Origin: a virus
Reading direction: 5' to 3' (one strand)
Virus record (IMG/VR): IMGVR_UViG_3300032268_001483
Coordinates: 1 to 64,000 of that record
Length of the DNA: 64,000 bases
The notes beneath the pieces are model-generated. The model searched no databases and was not told where the DNA came from. It was given only the letters and a program-made list of their open reading frames with translations. The number at the start of each line of letters is the position of its first letter. Position 1 is the stretch's first letter. Shown piece by piece: positions 8,796-18,113 of the stretch. Position numbers and translations under genes: made by a program.

Positions 8796-9535
8796 TACTT
8801 CTTAAGAACTTCTTTTGTGTAATAATCTTCGAATCCATCCAAGTAGTTACTAATTGATTTATCTCTATCTACACCAATAATCTCATCAATTAGTCCGAAT
8901 TTCAAAGCTTCGTCACTAAAGAACCACTTATCATTTCTTGATATTTCAAATACTTCATCGAATGTTTTACCACAATTTTCTGCTAGTATTTTAAAAAGCA
9001 TATAATTATACTTTTCAGCCTCAATCTGATTAATCCTTGTATCTTGAATATTTCCCTGTGATCCGTGTGAAACCATATGAGTCATAATTTTTGAAAAAAT
9101 CAATGAAGATCTCTTTCCTTTACATCCGCTTGAAACGAGAATACTTCCCATACTCGCGCACATACCAACATTAATAGTAGCAATATCACAACTTACATAG
9201 TTCATAACATCTCTTATACCCAATCCAGCTAAAACAGAACCACCTGGTGTATCTAGATGTATTGTAATGTCTCTCTTTTTATCAACCGAATCTAGAAAAA
9301 TTAATTGCGCTTGAACAACCGATGACATTCTCCCATCGACAGGTCCCGAAACCCATAATATCCTATCCATCATGAGTCTATCAAATACTGACATTTGTGT
9401 AGCTCTGAGTTCTCTTTCTTCCAATACCATTGGTGTTAAAGATGACTGATAATCAATAACAGCATCAACCGTTGTTCCATTTATGCCCTTATGTTTTGTT
9501 GCATATCTTCTAAATTCCTTCCCTAAGTTTTCCAT
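8795..9535 (-). CDS. clpP: ClpP-like serine protease
   Basis: A 246-residue ClpP-family protease. The catalytic Ser128 sits in GMCASMGS, His153 in IMTHMVSHG and Asp202 in RNDKWFFS, with the DTPGGS substrate-loop motif at 95-100. The N-terminal 60 residues are longer than in typical ClpP. ClpP homologues in phages can be housekeeping-like proteases or capsid maturation proteases. The window has many proteins with a probable cleavable tag, so a maturation role is worth considering, but nothing here proves it. The next gene upstream ends 3 bases before its ATG. Confidence 0.9.
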   Translation of the reverse strand: MENLGKEFRRYATKHKGINGTTVDAVIDYQSSLTPMVLEERELRATQMSVFDRLMMDRILWVSGPVDGRMSSVVQAQLIFLDSVDKKRDITIHLDTPGGSVLAGLGIRDVMNYVSCDIATINVGMCASMGSILVSSGCKGKRSSLIFSKIMTHMVSHGSQGNIQDTRINQIEAEKYNYMLFKILAENCGKTFDEVFEISRNDKWFFSDEALKFGLIDEIIGVDRDKSISNYLDGFEDYYTKEVLKK

Positions 9536-9538
9536 ATT

Positions 9539-9910
9539 TTAACTTTTTTTAATTTTACTATATTCTTCATCAGACAGAGTTCTTATCCATCCAATATCAT
9601 TTCTTAGCTTACCGGGTTCTCCAGTAACTTCGCAGATTGTATAACTTTTTTCTTCTGACTCGCCTATTCTTTTGAAAACTTCATCAGAAGATTCGTTAAT
9701 ATAAAATCTTAGTCCGCCAAATTTTTCTTTGACTTGACAAACTTCCTTATTCCAACCCAATTCAATTATGTCTTCAATTAAGTCTTTGATTAATTGATTC
9801 CAACCAATACTTGTGTCAAAAAAATCAGAACTAAGGATTCTATCCCCAGTCCAACCATTAATTAATCCACCGATTGATTCAAGATAAATATCTAATTCCC
9901 TATTGCTCAT
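9539..9910 (-). CDS. Conserved hypothetical phage protein
   Basis: A 123-residue protein of a type widespread in phages and bacteria, recognised by W-N-Q-L-I, then QVKEKFGGLRFYI at about 58-70, then a Cys (TICEVTGEPG) and a closing GWIRTLSDEE. In relatives the last part often has more Cys residues; here it keeps one, so metal binding is doubtful. Function unknown. It is coupled to clpP (3-base gap) and preceded by a candidate structured RNA. Confidence 0.6.
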   Translation of the reverse strand: MSNRELDIYLESIGGLINGWTGDRILSSDFFDTSIGWNQLIKDLIEDIIELGWNKEVCQVKEKFGGLRFYINESSDEVFKRIGESEEKSYTICEVTGEPGKLRNDIGWIRTLSDEEYSKIKKS

Positions 9911-9922
9911 GTTTTTTTATTT

Positions 9923-10003
9923 TAAAAAAGTAGTCAGTGGCATCGGGTATCACTCCTTAATGATAGACATTCGCGACTGCTATTAAACGTGCTTGACTAC
10001 TCT
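9923..10003 (-). ncRNA. Candidate structured RNA or leader element
   Basis: The stretch between two minus-strand genes is less AT-rich than its surroundings and is closed by an 8-bp stem: AGTAGTCA at 9929-9936 and TGACTACT at 9994-10001 (plus strand). Inside, ATCA/TGAT at about 9951-9966 can pair. On the minus strand the closing stem is followed by TTTTTTA, then the ATG at 9910. It could be a small RNA with its own terminator or an attenuator for the downstream gene and clpP. It is not a tRNA: no T-arm or anticodon arm was found. Confidence 0.5.
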
Positions 10004-10030
10004 ATGTTATATAATATTAGAAAGGGAAGT

Positions 10031-10348
10031 TTAATAACGATCCCTCCAAAAATTGAAATACGGTTCTTCTGCTATATCACATAATTTTTGGTAAGGGCAA
10101 TCATCATCACCTGCTTTTTCCCAAGTCCAATTATCTATGAAGGCATTTTGTTCATCGGTATATTTGGACTTATCCCATTGAAGTTCTTCAAGATGTAGGT
10201 AGTCAGCACCAGCGTCGTAGCTTTTAGCACCCCACCATTCATATTCTCCGATTCCATCGTTTTCGACTTTGAAATCTGATAGGTTTGCAAATATTTCTAC
10301 TTCACCGATAGTTGAAATTTCAACAAAAGTCTTGATTTGCGTATTCAT
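10031..10348 (-). CDS. Hypothetical protein, 105 aa, Trp- and acid-rich
   Basis: Not recognised. The sequence is acidic and rich in Trp/Tyr (EYEWWGAKSYDAG, NWTWEKAG, YFNFWRDRY), with two Cys in the last third. It lies upstream of the candidate RNA and may share its transcript. Confidence 0.45.
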   Translation of the reverse strand: MNTQIKTFVEISTIGEVEIFANLSDFKVENDGIGEYEWWGAKSYDAGADYLHLEELQWDKSKYTDEQNAFIDNWTWEKAGDDDCPYQKLCDIAEEPYFNFWRDRY

Positions 10349-10360
10349 AGTTTTTTAATT

Positions 10361-10372
10361 GTTTATATATAG
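10361..10372 (+). promoter_or_regulatory. Phage-type promoter element
   Basis: GTTTATATATAG, 22 bases upstream of the ATG at 10395 of the secreted-protein gene. Confidence 0.5.
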
Positions 10373-10394
10373 ATTACTAAACAACACAAATGTA

Positions 10395-10754
10395 ATGAAA
10401 GTTCTCGTAATTCTGCTTTTATTTATAACAAATTTTTGCTATTCTCAGTCTTTTTATTTTGACTGTTATAGTCACACATCAAAGTCTAGCTATAGCGATT
10501 ATAGTAGATCTATGATAGGTATAGATGGTAAAATTTGGATAGACACCACAAAAAAGACTATACATATACAATCTGGTAACGTAATTAAGAATTTTGGAAT
10601 AACTAAGTGGGATAGATCGGAAGAATTTATAGAATGTGGTGATACTTATTTCTGGTTTAAAGATGAAGAGATAATAGTTAGAAAATGGATTGATGACAAA
10701 TATAGTTTGGGATTTATACAATTACATTTTATTTCAAAGGGATATAACTTGTGA
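10395..10754 (+). CDS. Secreted protein of unknown function
   Basis: The start at 10395 is chosen because it begins a textbook signal peptide (MKVLVILLLFITNFCYSQ) and lies just after a promoter element; the in-frame start 36 bases upstream would bury it. The mature protein of about 100 residues is Tyr/Ser-rich with no recognised domain. It converges on the TonB-domain gene with only 3 bases between the stops. Confidence 0.6.
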   Translation: MKVLVILLLFITNFCYSQSFYFDCYSHTSKSSYSDYSRSMIGIDGKIWIDTTKKTIHIQSGNVIKNFGITKWDRSEEFIECGDTYFWFKDEEIIVRKWIDDKYSLGFIQLHFISKGYNL

Positions 10755-10757
10755 TTT

Positions 10758-11192
10758 TTAATATTCATCAAATCTAATTGGAACTATCATTTTAACGCTT
10801 GTTTCTACACCATTTGAAAAACCAGGAGTCCATCTTAAGGTGGATTCGGCGATGGATTTAATCACTCTTAGTGCTTCTTCTTTTAGTCCACACCCATCTG
10901 TATTATCTTTGACTAGGGTTATGTCAGCCATTGTGCCGTTTGGTCTTATTATAAAACTGATTTCAACGATACCTTGGCAACCCATTTCTTGTGCCTGTCT
11001 CGGATATTTGATATTATTTTGAATAAGTTGTACGAATTGTGAGTTAGTACAGTTTAGTTGGTCGAATTTATCTATCAACATTTCACATCCGGGAAATATT
11101 GGCAATTGGTTTATATTGGTCAATTCCTGGTTGGTTTGAGCTGATAAATTAATAGTGAGTCCTAAAAGTGTGAGTAGTGTAATTTTTTTCAT
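10758..11192 (-). CDS. Secreted TonB C-terminal-domain protein
   Basis: A 144-residue protein with a signal peptide (LLTLLGLTINLSAQ) and no transmembrane anchor. Its body is a TonB C-terminal domain: IKYPRQAQEMGCQGIVEISF, then a PNG turn, then ALRVI and a final RWTPGFSNG and VKMIVPIRF. In TonB this domain contacts the TonB box of outer-membrane transporters. A free periplasmic copy could compete with host TonB. The FPGC and NCTN segment before the domain adds a Cys pair, as in Bacteroidota TonB-domain proteins. Probably acquired from a host. Confidence 0.8.
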   Translation of the reverse strand: MKKITLLTLLGLTINLSAQTNQELTNINQLPIFPGCEMLIDKFDQLNCTNSQFVQLIQNNIKYPRQAQEMGCQGIVEISFIIRPNGTMADITLVKDNTDGCGLKEEALRVIKSIAESTLRWTPGFSNGVETSVKMIVPIRFDEY

Positions 11193-11211
11193 AGACTTTT
11201 TTGTTTAGAGG

Positions 11212-11817
11212 TTAAAAAATAAGTGAGTTTGGTAAGTAAAGCAAAGTTGGATTCTTCTTTTGTATATCTACTTTAGGATATTTCTTTTGAAATTCCATAA
11301 CATCGAATCTCTTGGTGATAAGGTGAAAACCATTTTTAGTAGGTATTTCTGCAATTATTTTATCTTCGCCAAAAGGTTGGCAACTATCAATCTGTAATTT
11401 GATATCTAAGAGTTCTTTAGTATCTTTGGTATCAACATCTACAATCCACCTTTTCTCATAAGTTTTGAGTTGACCTACAACAGAGTCAAATAAACCTTTT
11501 TGATTATGATTGCCATTCTTTATACGTTCTGCTAAAGCCATCATCATTTCTAGTGAAACATCGTGATGATTTTGTTTTTGTATATGAATATAGGCACGAG
11601 CCTTAAACATTTCACACAAATCAACAATCTCATTGAATCTTTTGTCTAAGTATTCTAAACTTTCAACAGTATAGGATTTAATAGTTCTAACTGATTGATG
11701 ATTATCTCTTTCATCTTCTGGTTGGTCTTTTTTACGTTTAAAAACATAAAGCATGTAGAAGTCACCAGGTTTTGAGAAATCTAATAGTGGTTTGATTAAG
11801 TCTATATTATTTATCAT
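11212..11817 (-). CDS. Hypothetical protein with primase-like motifs
   Basis: A 201-residue protein. It has RWIVDVDTKD followed 30 or so residues later by IPTKNGFHLITKRFD. An acidic D-x-D strand followed by a TKNGFHLI-like strand is reminiscent of the archaeo-eukaryotic primase fold. The match is by eye and weak; other key primase residues were not located. It has a host-type promoter, which suggests early expression. Confidence 0.45.
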   Translation of the reverse strand: MINNIDLIKPLLDFSKPGDFYMLYVFKRKKDQPEDERDNHQSVRTIKSYTVESLEYLDKRFNEIVDLCEMFKARAYIHIQKQNHHDVSLEMMMALAERIKNGNHNQKGLFDSVVGQLKTYEKRWIVDVDTKDTKELLDIKLQIDSCQPFGEDKIIAEIPTKNGFHLITKRFDVMEFQKKYPKVDIQKKNPTLLYLPNSLIF

Positions 11818-11835
11818 TTGTTTTTAATTTGAATA

Positions 11836-11867
11836 CAAATATAGGTAAATTTTTTGATTCAAACAAA
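11836..11867 (-). promoter_or_regulatory. Host-type (Bacteroidota) promoter
   Basis: On the minus strand TTTG (11864-11867), 20 bases, then TATATTTG (11836-11843). It lies 19 bases upstream of the ATG at 11817. This fits the known Bacteroidota consensus TTTG-N19-TAnnTTTG. Confidence 0.7.
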
Positions 11868-11880
11868 TTTAATATATAAA
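11868..11880 (+). promoter_or_regulatory. Phage-type promoter element
   Basis: TTTAATATATAAA followed by an A-rich leader and the GTG at 11899. It abuts the host-type promoter that fires in the other direction. Confidence 0.6.
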
Positions 11881-11898
11881 TAAAAATAAAAATATTTT

Positions 11899-12681
11899 GT
11901 GAGAAGAATAAAAAATTGGAAAACTTGGATTACAGAATCTTTAGAACAGAATCCACTTACAAATTTACCAGATGGTGTCACATTGTATACTAATCGAATA
12001 GAAGCAACTGAAAAAAAAGAACAACTCTTTTTTGACAAAAGACAAAATAAAAAAGATAAGAGAGAAGAGTGGAATACATCACAAAGTGACTACTTGGGAA
12101 TATTGAAACTTTCAAAAAAATATAATCTGAAGCTAAGAATTGATAAATACACGTTATATGTTGAATCAAATGTAGGCGTCTTTTCAATAATCAAAATATC
12201 AGATTATTTTTATTGGTTAGAAAAACTTTCAAATTTTTTTGGTGCTAAATTACTTTCTTTTGAAATAGATCAATATGATTCATTAATATCATTAATAATA
12301 CAAATTTTAGAATCGGGTGATACATCACCAGAAATTTCCAAAGAGATATTTGATGAGGCAGAGATTGCTCAATATCATAATGTAGCTTGGCAAGAAAGAC
12401 AAGCAGATAATATCGATGATTGGAAAGGAAATTGGACTGATGAAGAAATTGAAAAATTATCTAATGTTTCTGGAGAATTAAGAGAAATATTTACAAATCA
12501 TTATAATTTCTTTAATGGGATTTTTCAAATATATGCAAGAAATAATACATTTATTTTAACTAAACTATCGAACAATGAATATTGGATAGAAAAAGATGCG
12601 TCTGGGAATGAAACGAAAGATAGATACTTTTTAGTTACAGGGATAAATAGTCTAGTATCATTTATCAAGACAATAATTTAA
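11899..12681 (+). CDS. Tagged protein with GTG start
   Basis: A 260-residue protein of unknown function. The GTG start gives MRRIKNWKTWITESLEQ, a CTS-like tag ending in T-E-S-L-E; no ATG alternative would keep the tag. The body is charged, with Trp-rich stretches (WQERQADNIDDWKGNW) in the middle. No family recognised. The gene ends at a strong bidirectional terminator. Confidence 0.6.
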   Translation: MRRIKNWKTWITESLEQNPLTNLPDGVTLYTNRIEATEKKEQLFFDKRQNKKDKREEWNTSQSDYLGILKLSKKYNLKLRIDKYTLYVESNVGVFSIIKISDYFYWLEKLSNFFGAKLLSFEIDQYDSLISLIIQILESGDTSPEISKEIFDEAEIAQYHNVAWQERQADNIDDWKGNWTDEEIEKLSNVSGELREIFTNHYNFFNGIFQIYARNNTFILTKLSNNEYWIEKDASGNETKDRYFLVTGINSLVSFIKTII

Positions 12682-12712
12682 AAAAAACACTCATTTGAGT
12701 GTTTTTTTTTTA
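12681..12712. terminator. Bidirectional terminator
   Basis: ACACTC-ATTT-GAGTGT hairpin (12687-12702) flanked by an A run on the left and a T run on the right, between two convergent genes. Confidence 0.85.
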
Positions 12713-13408
12713 TCTTTTTACTTTAACTTTTACACCGAAATCTTTTTTACTACTATTTCGGTAACTACTTTTTTGTTCATTTACTTTAACAGTTACCTTT
12801 TTAGAAACCTTTACTTTAAATTTATCTTCCCAAGGAACAAATAGATTTCCTTCAGCAATAACTTCAAGTCTAATGTCACCAACTTGACCTTCTTTCAAGA
12901 TACTTAGTTTTTTAAGTGGTATAATACATTTACCACCTTTTAACTCACCATAAAACATAAGTGTCCAATCTCCTGATTCCACAACAAGTCTGGCTTGAGT
13001 TTGTTTTGGATCGGCACCTTGAATTGAAATATCACAGATAAAATTTTCTGATTTATCTGCATACAAATTATAGAAGTTCTCATTTTTCGATTCATCAAGG
13101 AATTCTTCTTCCGTTACTTCCTCCTCTTCCTCTTCTATTTTTTCGTAACTAGGTTCATAATCAATTTCTTGTTCTGAGTCCTCATATGAATCTTCTTCAC
13201 TTTCTTCTGAGTCTTCTATATTGTCAGCCATAAATGATTCATAGATTGAAGTTTCCTCTTCTTCAGAACTTTCTTCTGTTTCGTTAGAATACTCTTCAAT
13301 TTCTTCTTCCTTTTCTTCTGATTCTAATACAGAATATTTCTTTTTTGAGATTTTATTGAATTTATCTTCATTAAGAAAATCACCGAATTTAAAAATATTA
13401 TCTTTCAT
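12710..13408 (-). CDS. Tagged protein with Glu-rich linker and beta-rich C-terminal domain
   Basis: A 232-residue protein opening MKDNIFKFGDFLNED, a tag variant ending in L-N-E, close to the T4 style. Residues about 25-105 are an extremely acidic Glu/Ser linker. Residues about 110-215 look like a beta-sandwich domain, ending in a basic tail. The acidic linker recalls scaffold or core proteins, but no family match is claimed. A phage-type promoter element lies at 13411-13424. Confidence 0.6.
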   Translation of the reverse strand: MKDNIFKFGDFLNEDKFNKISKKKYSVLESEEKEEEIEEYSNETEESSEEEETSIYESFMADNIEDSEESEEDSYEDSEQEIDYEPSYEKIEEEEEEVTEEEFLDESKNENFYNLYADKSENFICDISIQGADPKQTQARLVVESGDWTLMFYGELKGGKCIIPLKKLSILKEGQVGDIRLEVIAEGNLFVPWEDKFKVKVSKKVTVKVNEQKSSYRNSSKKDFGVKVKVKR

Positions 13409-13410
13409 AG

Positions 13411-13424
13411 AAATATATATTTTA
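13411..13424 (-). promoter_or_regulatory. Phage-type promoter element, very close to the ATG
   Basis: AAAATATATATTTC immediately before ATG on the minus strand; spacing suggests a very short or absent leader. Confidence 0.4.
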
Positions 13425-13426
13425 TT

Positions 13427-13762
13427 TTAAAAGTCAACTTTGACATTTATTGATTCTTTTATAAATCTTTCAAATTCATTTGTAGAAATTTTGATATTAT
13501 TATCATCTACTTCTCTTGATTCATCAAATTCTAAGTTATTCAATTTACAATATACACTGATTACTTTTTTGGTTTTTTCTTTACCAATTTCTTTATTTAG
13601 TTGTTTCCAGGGGTTGTTATCTACATATTCTTTATAACCATAACCGCCCCCACCTCTGATAACTTTTTCTACTTCAATTAGCAAAACAATTTCTTCCCAA
13701 AGTAAGTCAATATTTTCCCAATTAACATTCAAATCTTCCCATTTTATGTAAATTTTTGACAA
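13427..13762 (-). CDS. Hypothetical structural-neighbourhood protein, 111 aa
   Basis: Begins MSKIYIKWEDLNVNWENIDLLWEE and has a Gly-rich GGGGYGYKEYVDNNPW segment at about 37-52, then a helical charged C-terminus. I believe similar short proteins occur near tail or virion genes of large phages but cannot name a family. It lies upstream of the tagged beta-domain gene (18-base gap) and divergent from the fibre gene. Confidence 0.5.
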   Translation of the reverse strand: MSKIYIKWEDLNVNWENIDLLWEEIVLLIEVEKVIRGGGGYGYKEYVDNNPWKQLNKEIGKEKTKKVISVYCKLNNLEFDESREVDDNNIKISTNEFERFIKESINVKVDF

Positions 13763-13805
13763 TTTAGTAACTTATTATTTTTTGAGATATTTCAACAAAA
13801 CGATG

Positions 13806-13820
13806 TTTCATATATATTAA
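13806..13820 (+). promoter_or_regulatory. Phage-type promoter element for the fibre gene
   Basis: TTCATATATATTAAA upstream of the short leader ORF and the fibre gene. Confidence 0.5.
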
Positions 13821-13826
13821 ATAAAT

Positions 13827-13856
13827 ATGGCTTTGCTAAAAAAACTTAAAGCTTGA
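13827..13856 (+). CDS. Nine-codon leader ORF (MALLKKLKA)
   Basis: ATG directly after the promoter element, nine codons, TGA at 13854, and the fibre ATG 11 bases later. It may be a leader peptide coupling translation, or the remnant of a gene start left after recombination of the fibre gene. Confidence 0.3.
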   Translation: MALLKKLKA

Positions 13857-13867
13857 TATATAAAATT

Positions 13868-15352
<1,485 letters not shown>

Positions 15353-15393
15353 AAAAAACTTTAAAAAAATTATAAAGTTTGGAACAAAATCAA

Positions 15394-15401
15394 TATATTT
15401 G
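15394..15401 (+). promoter_or_regulatory. Possible host-type -7 box
   Basis: TATATTTG 26 bases before the ATG at 15427. A TTTG lies only 12 bases upstream of it, so the -33 element is poor. Supports the downstream start. Confidence 0.4.
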
Positions 15402-15426
15402 TAGTTTTAAAAACAAAAACTTATTT

Positions 15427-16716
15427 ATGATAAAGCCAGTAGAAATTGTAACAATCTCAAAATTAACACCTATCTTCAAAGATGGACAAGAAGCAAATTC
15501 AATCGCCGTTGCAAATTTCAACTTCGAAAACGGAGATGAATGCGCCTATAATGTAATCTGTCAAAAATCATTCTATAAAATCGGTGATAAGGCAATCTAT
15601 ATTCAACCTGATTACTGCCTAAGTGAACTCACAATTTTTGATAGCTTCACAAAACCAGAGGACAATCCAAAGAAATCTAAATTAGGTGCACACAACAGAA
15701 TTAGAGCAATCAAATTCAATTTCTCTTTCTCCGATAGTAGCGACCCTATTTACTCTTTTGGTATCTTAATGCCTATTTCTGAAGTTAAAGAATTCCTAGG
15801 TGATAATTATGATGATACCAATCTTGTTGACTTACTACAAATCAAGAAATTTGAAGAACCCGAAACAGGTGGATCTGGTTTGACTGCTGGTGACTTTCCA
15901 AGTTTTATGTATAAAACTGACGAAGAAAACTCCGCAAATCTAAAAACTAAAATCAGTCAACTTTGTGATGGTCAAACCGATATGGGATTCACTATCAAGA
16001 GAGATGGTTCTAGTATCACAGTCTACTTCAAAAGAGATGAAAATGATGAATGGACCTGGGGTGTTTGCTCAAGAACAATGGAAAAAAAGAAGGAACAATC
16101 TTATGTCAGCAAATATATTAGTGAAAGTATGACTTTGACTAAATATTTGAATAGTGAAACTAAAGAAATGGGTTGGTTTGATAATGAAACTAAAACTTTC
16201 TATACTCAATCCCAAGTTGATTCTCTTGTTGAGGGAGGTGAAGTTTTAGAAGAAAGAACTGAAGTTAAAGATTCTTGGATTGAATTAGCTAAGAATTCTG
16301 GACTTATTGAAAGAGGTATGAAATATTGCCAAGACAATAATGTTCAGTTAGCATTCAGAGGTGAGATTTACGGACAAGGTTTGAAAGGTTCTGGAAACAA
16401 ATTAAATCCAGACTCTAATGGAAAACAATCTATCTTAATTTTTGGTATAGATTCATTGGATGGTGGTTTTTCTCTTCGTCAAAACTATGGAGATAAACAT
16501 AACTTACAATGGGTTTGTGAGGCTATTGAAATCAACTATACCAAGTCTATTTGGGCGAGACCTACTTCTTATGAACACTTCGGACAAATTTGTGATGAGA
16601 TTATTAGTTTGGAAAAAACTTGTGGTAGAGTAATCGAAGGTGTTGTAGTTAGAACAAGATTTAGTAACAAACTTTCTTGTAAATGGATGAACTCAGAGTA
16701 TGATGCAAAAAAGTAA
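15427..16716 (+). CDS. RNA ligase, Rnl5-like
   Basis: About 429 residues from the ATG at 15427, chosen over an in-frame TTG at 15379 because a promoter box lies between them. An N-terminal OB-like region (residues 1-120) precedes a nucleotidyltransferase domain. Motif I is IKRDGSS with Lys191, motif III is RGEIYG with Glu313, motif IV is IEGVVVR at 403-409 and motif V is SCKWMN with Lys419. An N-terminal OB domain before the ligase core is the layout of the Rnl5 family. It probably seals RNA nicks, for example tRNAs cut by host defence nucleases. Confidence 0.85.
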   Translation: MIKPVEIVTISKLTPIFKDGQEANSIAVANFNFENGDECAYNVICQKSFYKIGDKAIYIQPDYCLSELTIFDSFTKPEDNPKKSKLGAHNRIRAIKFNFSFSDSSDPIYSFGILMPISEVKEFLGDNYDDTNLVDLLQIKKFEEPETGGSGLTAGDFPSFMYKTDEENSANLKTKISQLCDGQTDMGFTIKRDGSSITVYFKRDENDEWTWGVCSRTMEKKKEQSYVSKYISESMTLTKYLNSETKEMGWFDNETKTFYTQSQVDSLVEGGEVLEERTEVKDSWIELAKNSGLIERGMKYCQDNNVQLAFRGEIYGQGLKGSGNKLNPDSNGKQSILIFGIDSLDGGFSLRQNYGDKHNLQWVCEAIEINYTKSIWARPTSYEHFGQICDEIISLEKTCGRVIEGVVVRTRFSNKLSCKWMNSEYDAKK

Positions 16717-16730
16717 TATATAATAATGAT

Positions 16731-16934
16731 ATGGAAGAAAAAGATAAAATAGATTTAACTTTCCGAGAATTGAAGATGAATATCAATTCAATGTATGGTA
16801 ATACAGGAAGAAATGGTCGTGTATATAATCAAATAGATATTGCAGCTGAAATCGAAAAATTCAAGAAACTGAGAAACTCTTTGATGATACAAACAGAAAG
16901 AGCAGAAAAAATTGATATCATTCTAAAAGATTAA
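16731..16934 (+). CDS. Small helical protein, paralogue of the next gene
   Basis: A 67-residue charged helical protein ending in ERAEKIDIILKD. The following gene ends in RDEKIDIILDGMD after a similar layout, so the two are probably duplicates. Function unknown. It follows the RNA ligase by 14 bases, likely in the same transcript. Confidence 0.5.
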   Translation: MEEKDKIDLTFRELKMNINSMYGNTGRNGRVYNQIDIAAEIEKFKKLRNSLMIQTERAEKIDIILKD

Positions 16935-16945
16935 ACATAAATAAA

Positions 16946-17161
16946 ATGAGAGAAGAAAAAAACTTTGACCACGAAATAAACAAGGATCACATCAATACGA
17001 TCAAAAATATAATGGACAAATTGTCCGGTGAAAGAGTTACTACTGAGACTTACAGGGAGTCATTAAAAATGCTTGACTCTTTGTATCAAGAAAGACTAAG
17101 TTTAAAAAATTCTTTGAACCGTGATGAAAAAATTGACATTATATTAGATGGAATGGATTAG
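16946..17161 (+). CDS. Small helical protein, paralogue of the previous gene
   Basis: A 71-residue charged helical protein sharing the [E/D]KIDIIL end with the gene at 16731. The DUF551 gene starts 14 bases inside its 3' end, so translation is probably coupled. Confidence 0.5.
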   Translation: MREEKNFDHEINKDHINTIKNIMDKLSGERVTTETYRESLKMLDSLYQERLSLKNSLNRDEKIDIILDGMD

Positions 17162-17378
17162 TGTAAAAGAAAGGTTACCTGACTGCACTTCTCAACATAG
17201 AAACCACTATGGTAGTGGATATCTACTTGGTTATACAAAGTATAATGAAGTAGAAATTACACAACTTTGGAAAGTATATACCGAAGATTCAGTGATATAT
17301 GAATGGGAAGGGCAAGATGGCGAAGATGATTATATTACACATTGGATGCCGATGCCGAAATCTCCACTAAAAGATTAG
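17148..17378 (+). CDS. DUF551 protein
   Basis: A 76-residue protein with the DUF551 signature: MEWISVKERLPD at the start and THWMPMPKSP at the end. DUF551 proteins are common in phages and their function is not known to me. The stop codon is inside a terminator hairpin. Confidence 0.8.
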   Translation: MEWISVKERLPDCTSQHRNHYGSGYLLGYTKYNEVEITQLWKVYTEDSVIYEWEGQDGEDDYITHWMPMPKSPLKD

Positions 17379-17390
17379 TGGAGATTTTTT
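17362..17390 (+). terminator. Intrinsic terminator
   Basis: CTCCACT (17362-17368) pairs with AGTGGAG (17377-17383), followed by six T. The T run merges with the promoter element of the next gene. Confidence 0.8.
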
Positions 17391-17398
17391 ATATATAG
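17385..17398 (+). promoter_or_regulatory. Phage-type promoter element, leaderless configuration
   Basis: TTTTTTATATATAG ends 4 bases before the ATG at 17403, so transcription would start at or next to the start codon. Confidence 0.6.
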
Positions 17399-17402
17399 AT
17401 TC

Positions 17403-18113
17403 ATGAAATATCTTAAAACATTTGAATCTCACTCAAATAATTATTTTGATTTAGACTTTTCGAAAATAGAAACCACTGATACAAGAGGGTATTACTCTAT
17501 ATTGGAAATTCTCAAAACTAAAGAATTAGACCTACAAGAATTTTTGAGTGATGTTCGTTTTAACCTACTTCAATTCGGTCTAATAACAGAATCAACTAAT
17601 TTTAAATTAATAGGTACTGGACAATATGGTATCGCCTTTTCATTCTATGACAAAGTTTTAAAAGTTACTACTTCCAAAAAAGAATTTGATACTTCTTATG
17701 AATTCATTGATATGGAATATGAAGGAGCTGTTAGATACTATTTAGCCTTTCAGTATTTGAATTTACCATTATGGATTATTATCCAAGATAAGTTGAGTAC
17801 ATTACCTAAAATGGAGAGAGATATTTATACAACACTCTATTATTTAGGGGCGAACGATATGGATAACCCTGAATTTAGTAGTGTAGAAGAGTTGATATCT
17901 GCACTACAAAGACGATTAAAAAATCCAAACGAAGAAGATGAGCTACCATCTTATGAAATTAGAAAGCGTGATTTAAGAGAATATTTTAGAAAATATTCTG
18001 AACTTAGAGATAAATTGATAGCAAATGGTATATCAGTAGATGATTTACACGGAGAAAATATTGGATTGAAAGATGGACAAATAGTTCACTTTGATATAAT
18101 GAAAGTTGATTAG
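17403..18113 (+). CDS. Tagged protein-kinase-like protein
   Basis: A 236-residue protein. The tag is MKYLKTFESH. A compact kinase-like fold follows: a glycine loop GTGQYGIAF at 71-79, a candidate ATP-binding Lys87 in KVLKVT, a catalytic-loop-like DDLHGENIG with Asp214, His216 and Asn219, and a metal-binding Asp231 in VHFD. The segment after Asp231 is very short, so there is almost no activation loop or C-lobe tail. This resembles small aminoglycoside-kinase or lipopolysaccharide-kinase-like phosphotransferases more than classic Ser/Thr kinases. With the tag, an injected kinase is plausible. Substrate unknown. Confidence 0.7.
   Translation: MKYLKTFESHSNNYFDLDFSKIETTDTRGYYSILEILKTKELDLQEFLSDVRFNLLQFGLITESTNFKLIGTGQYGIAFSFYDKVLKVTTSKKEFDTSYEFIDMEYEGAVRYYLAFQYLNLPLWIIIQDKLSTLPKMERDIYTTLYYLGANDMDNPEFSSVEELISALQRRLKNPNEEDELPSYEIRKRDLREYFRKYSELRDKLIANGISVDDLHGENIGLKDGQIVHFDIMKVD

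Noticed and set aside
15379-15426. Upstream TTG start for the RNA ligase
   Set aside because: A TATATTTG promoter box lies inside that stretch; the ATG at 15427 gives the expected family N-terminus.
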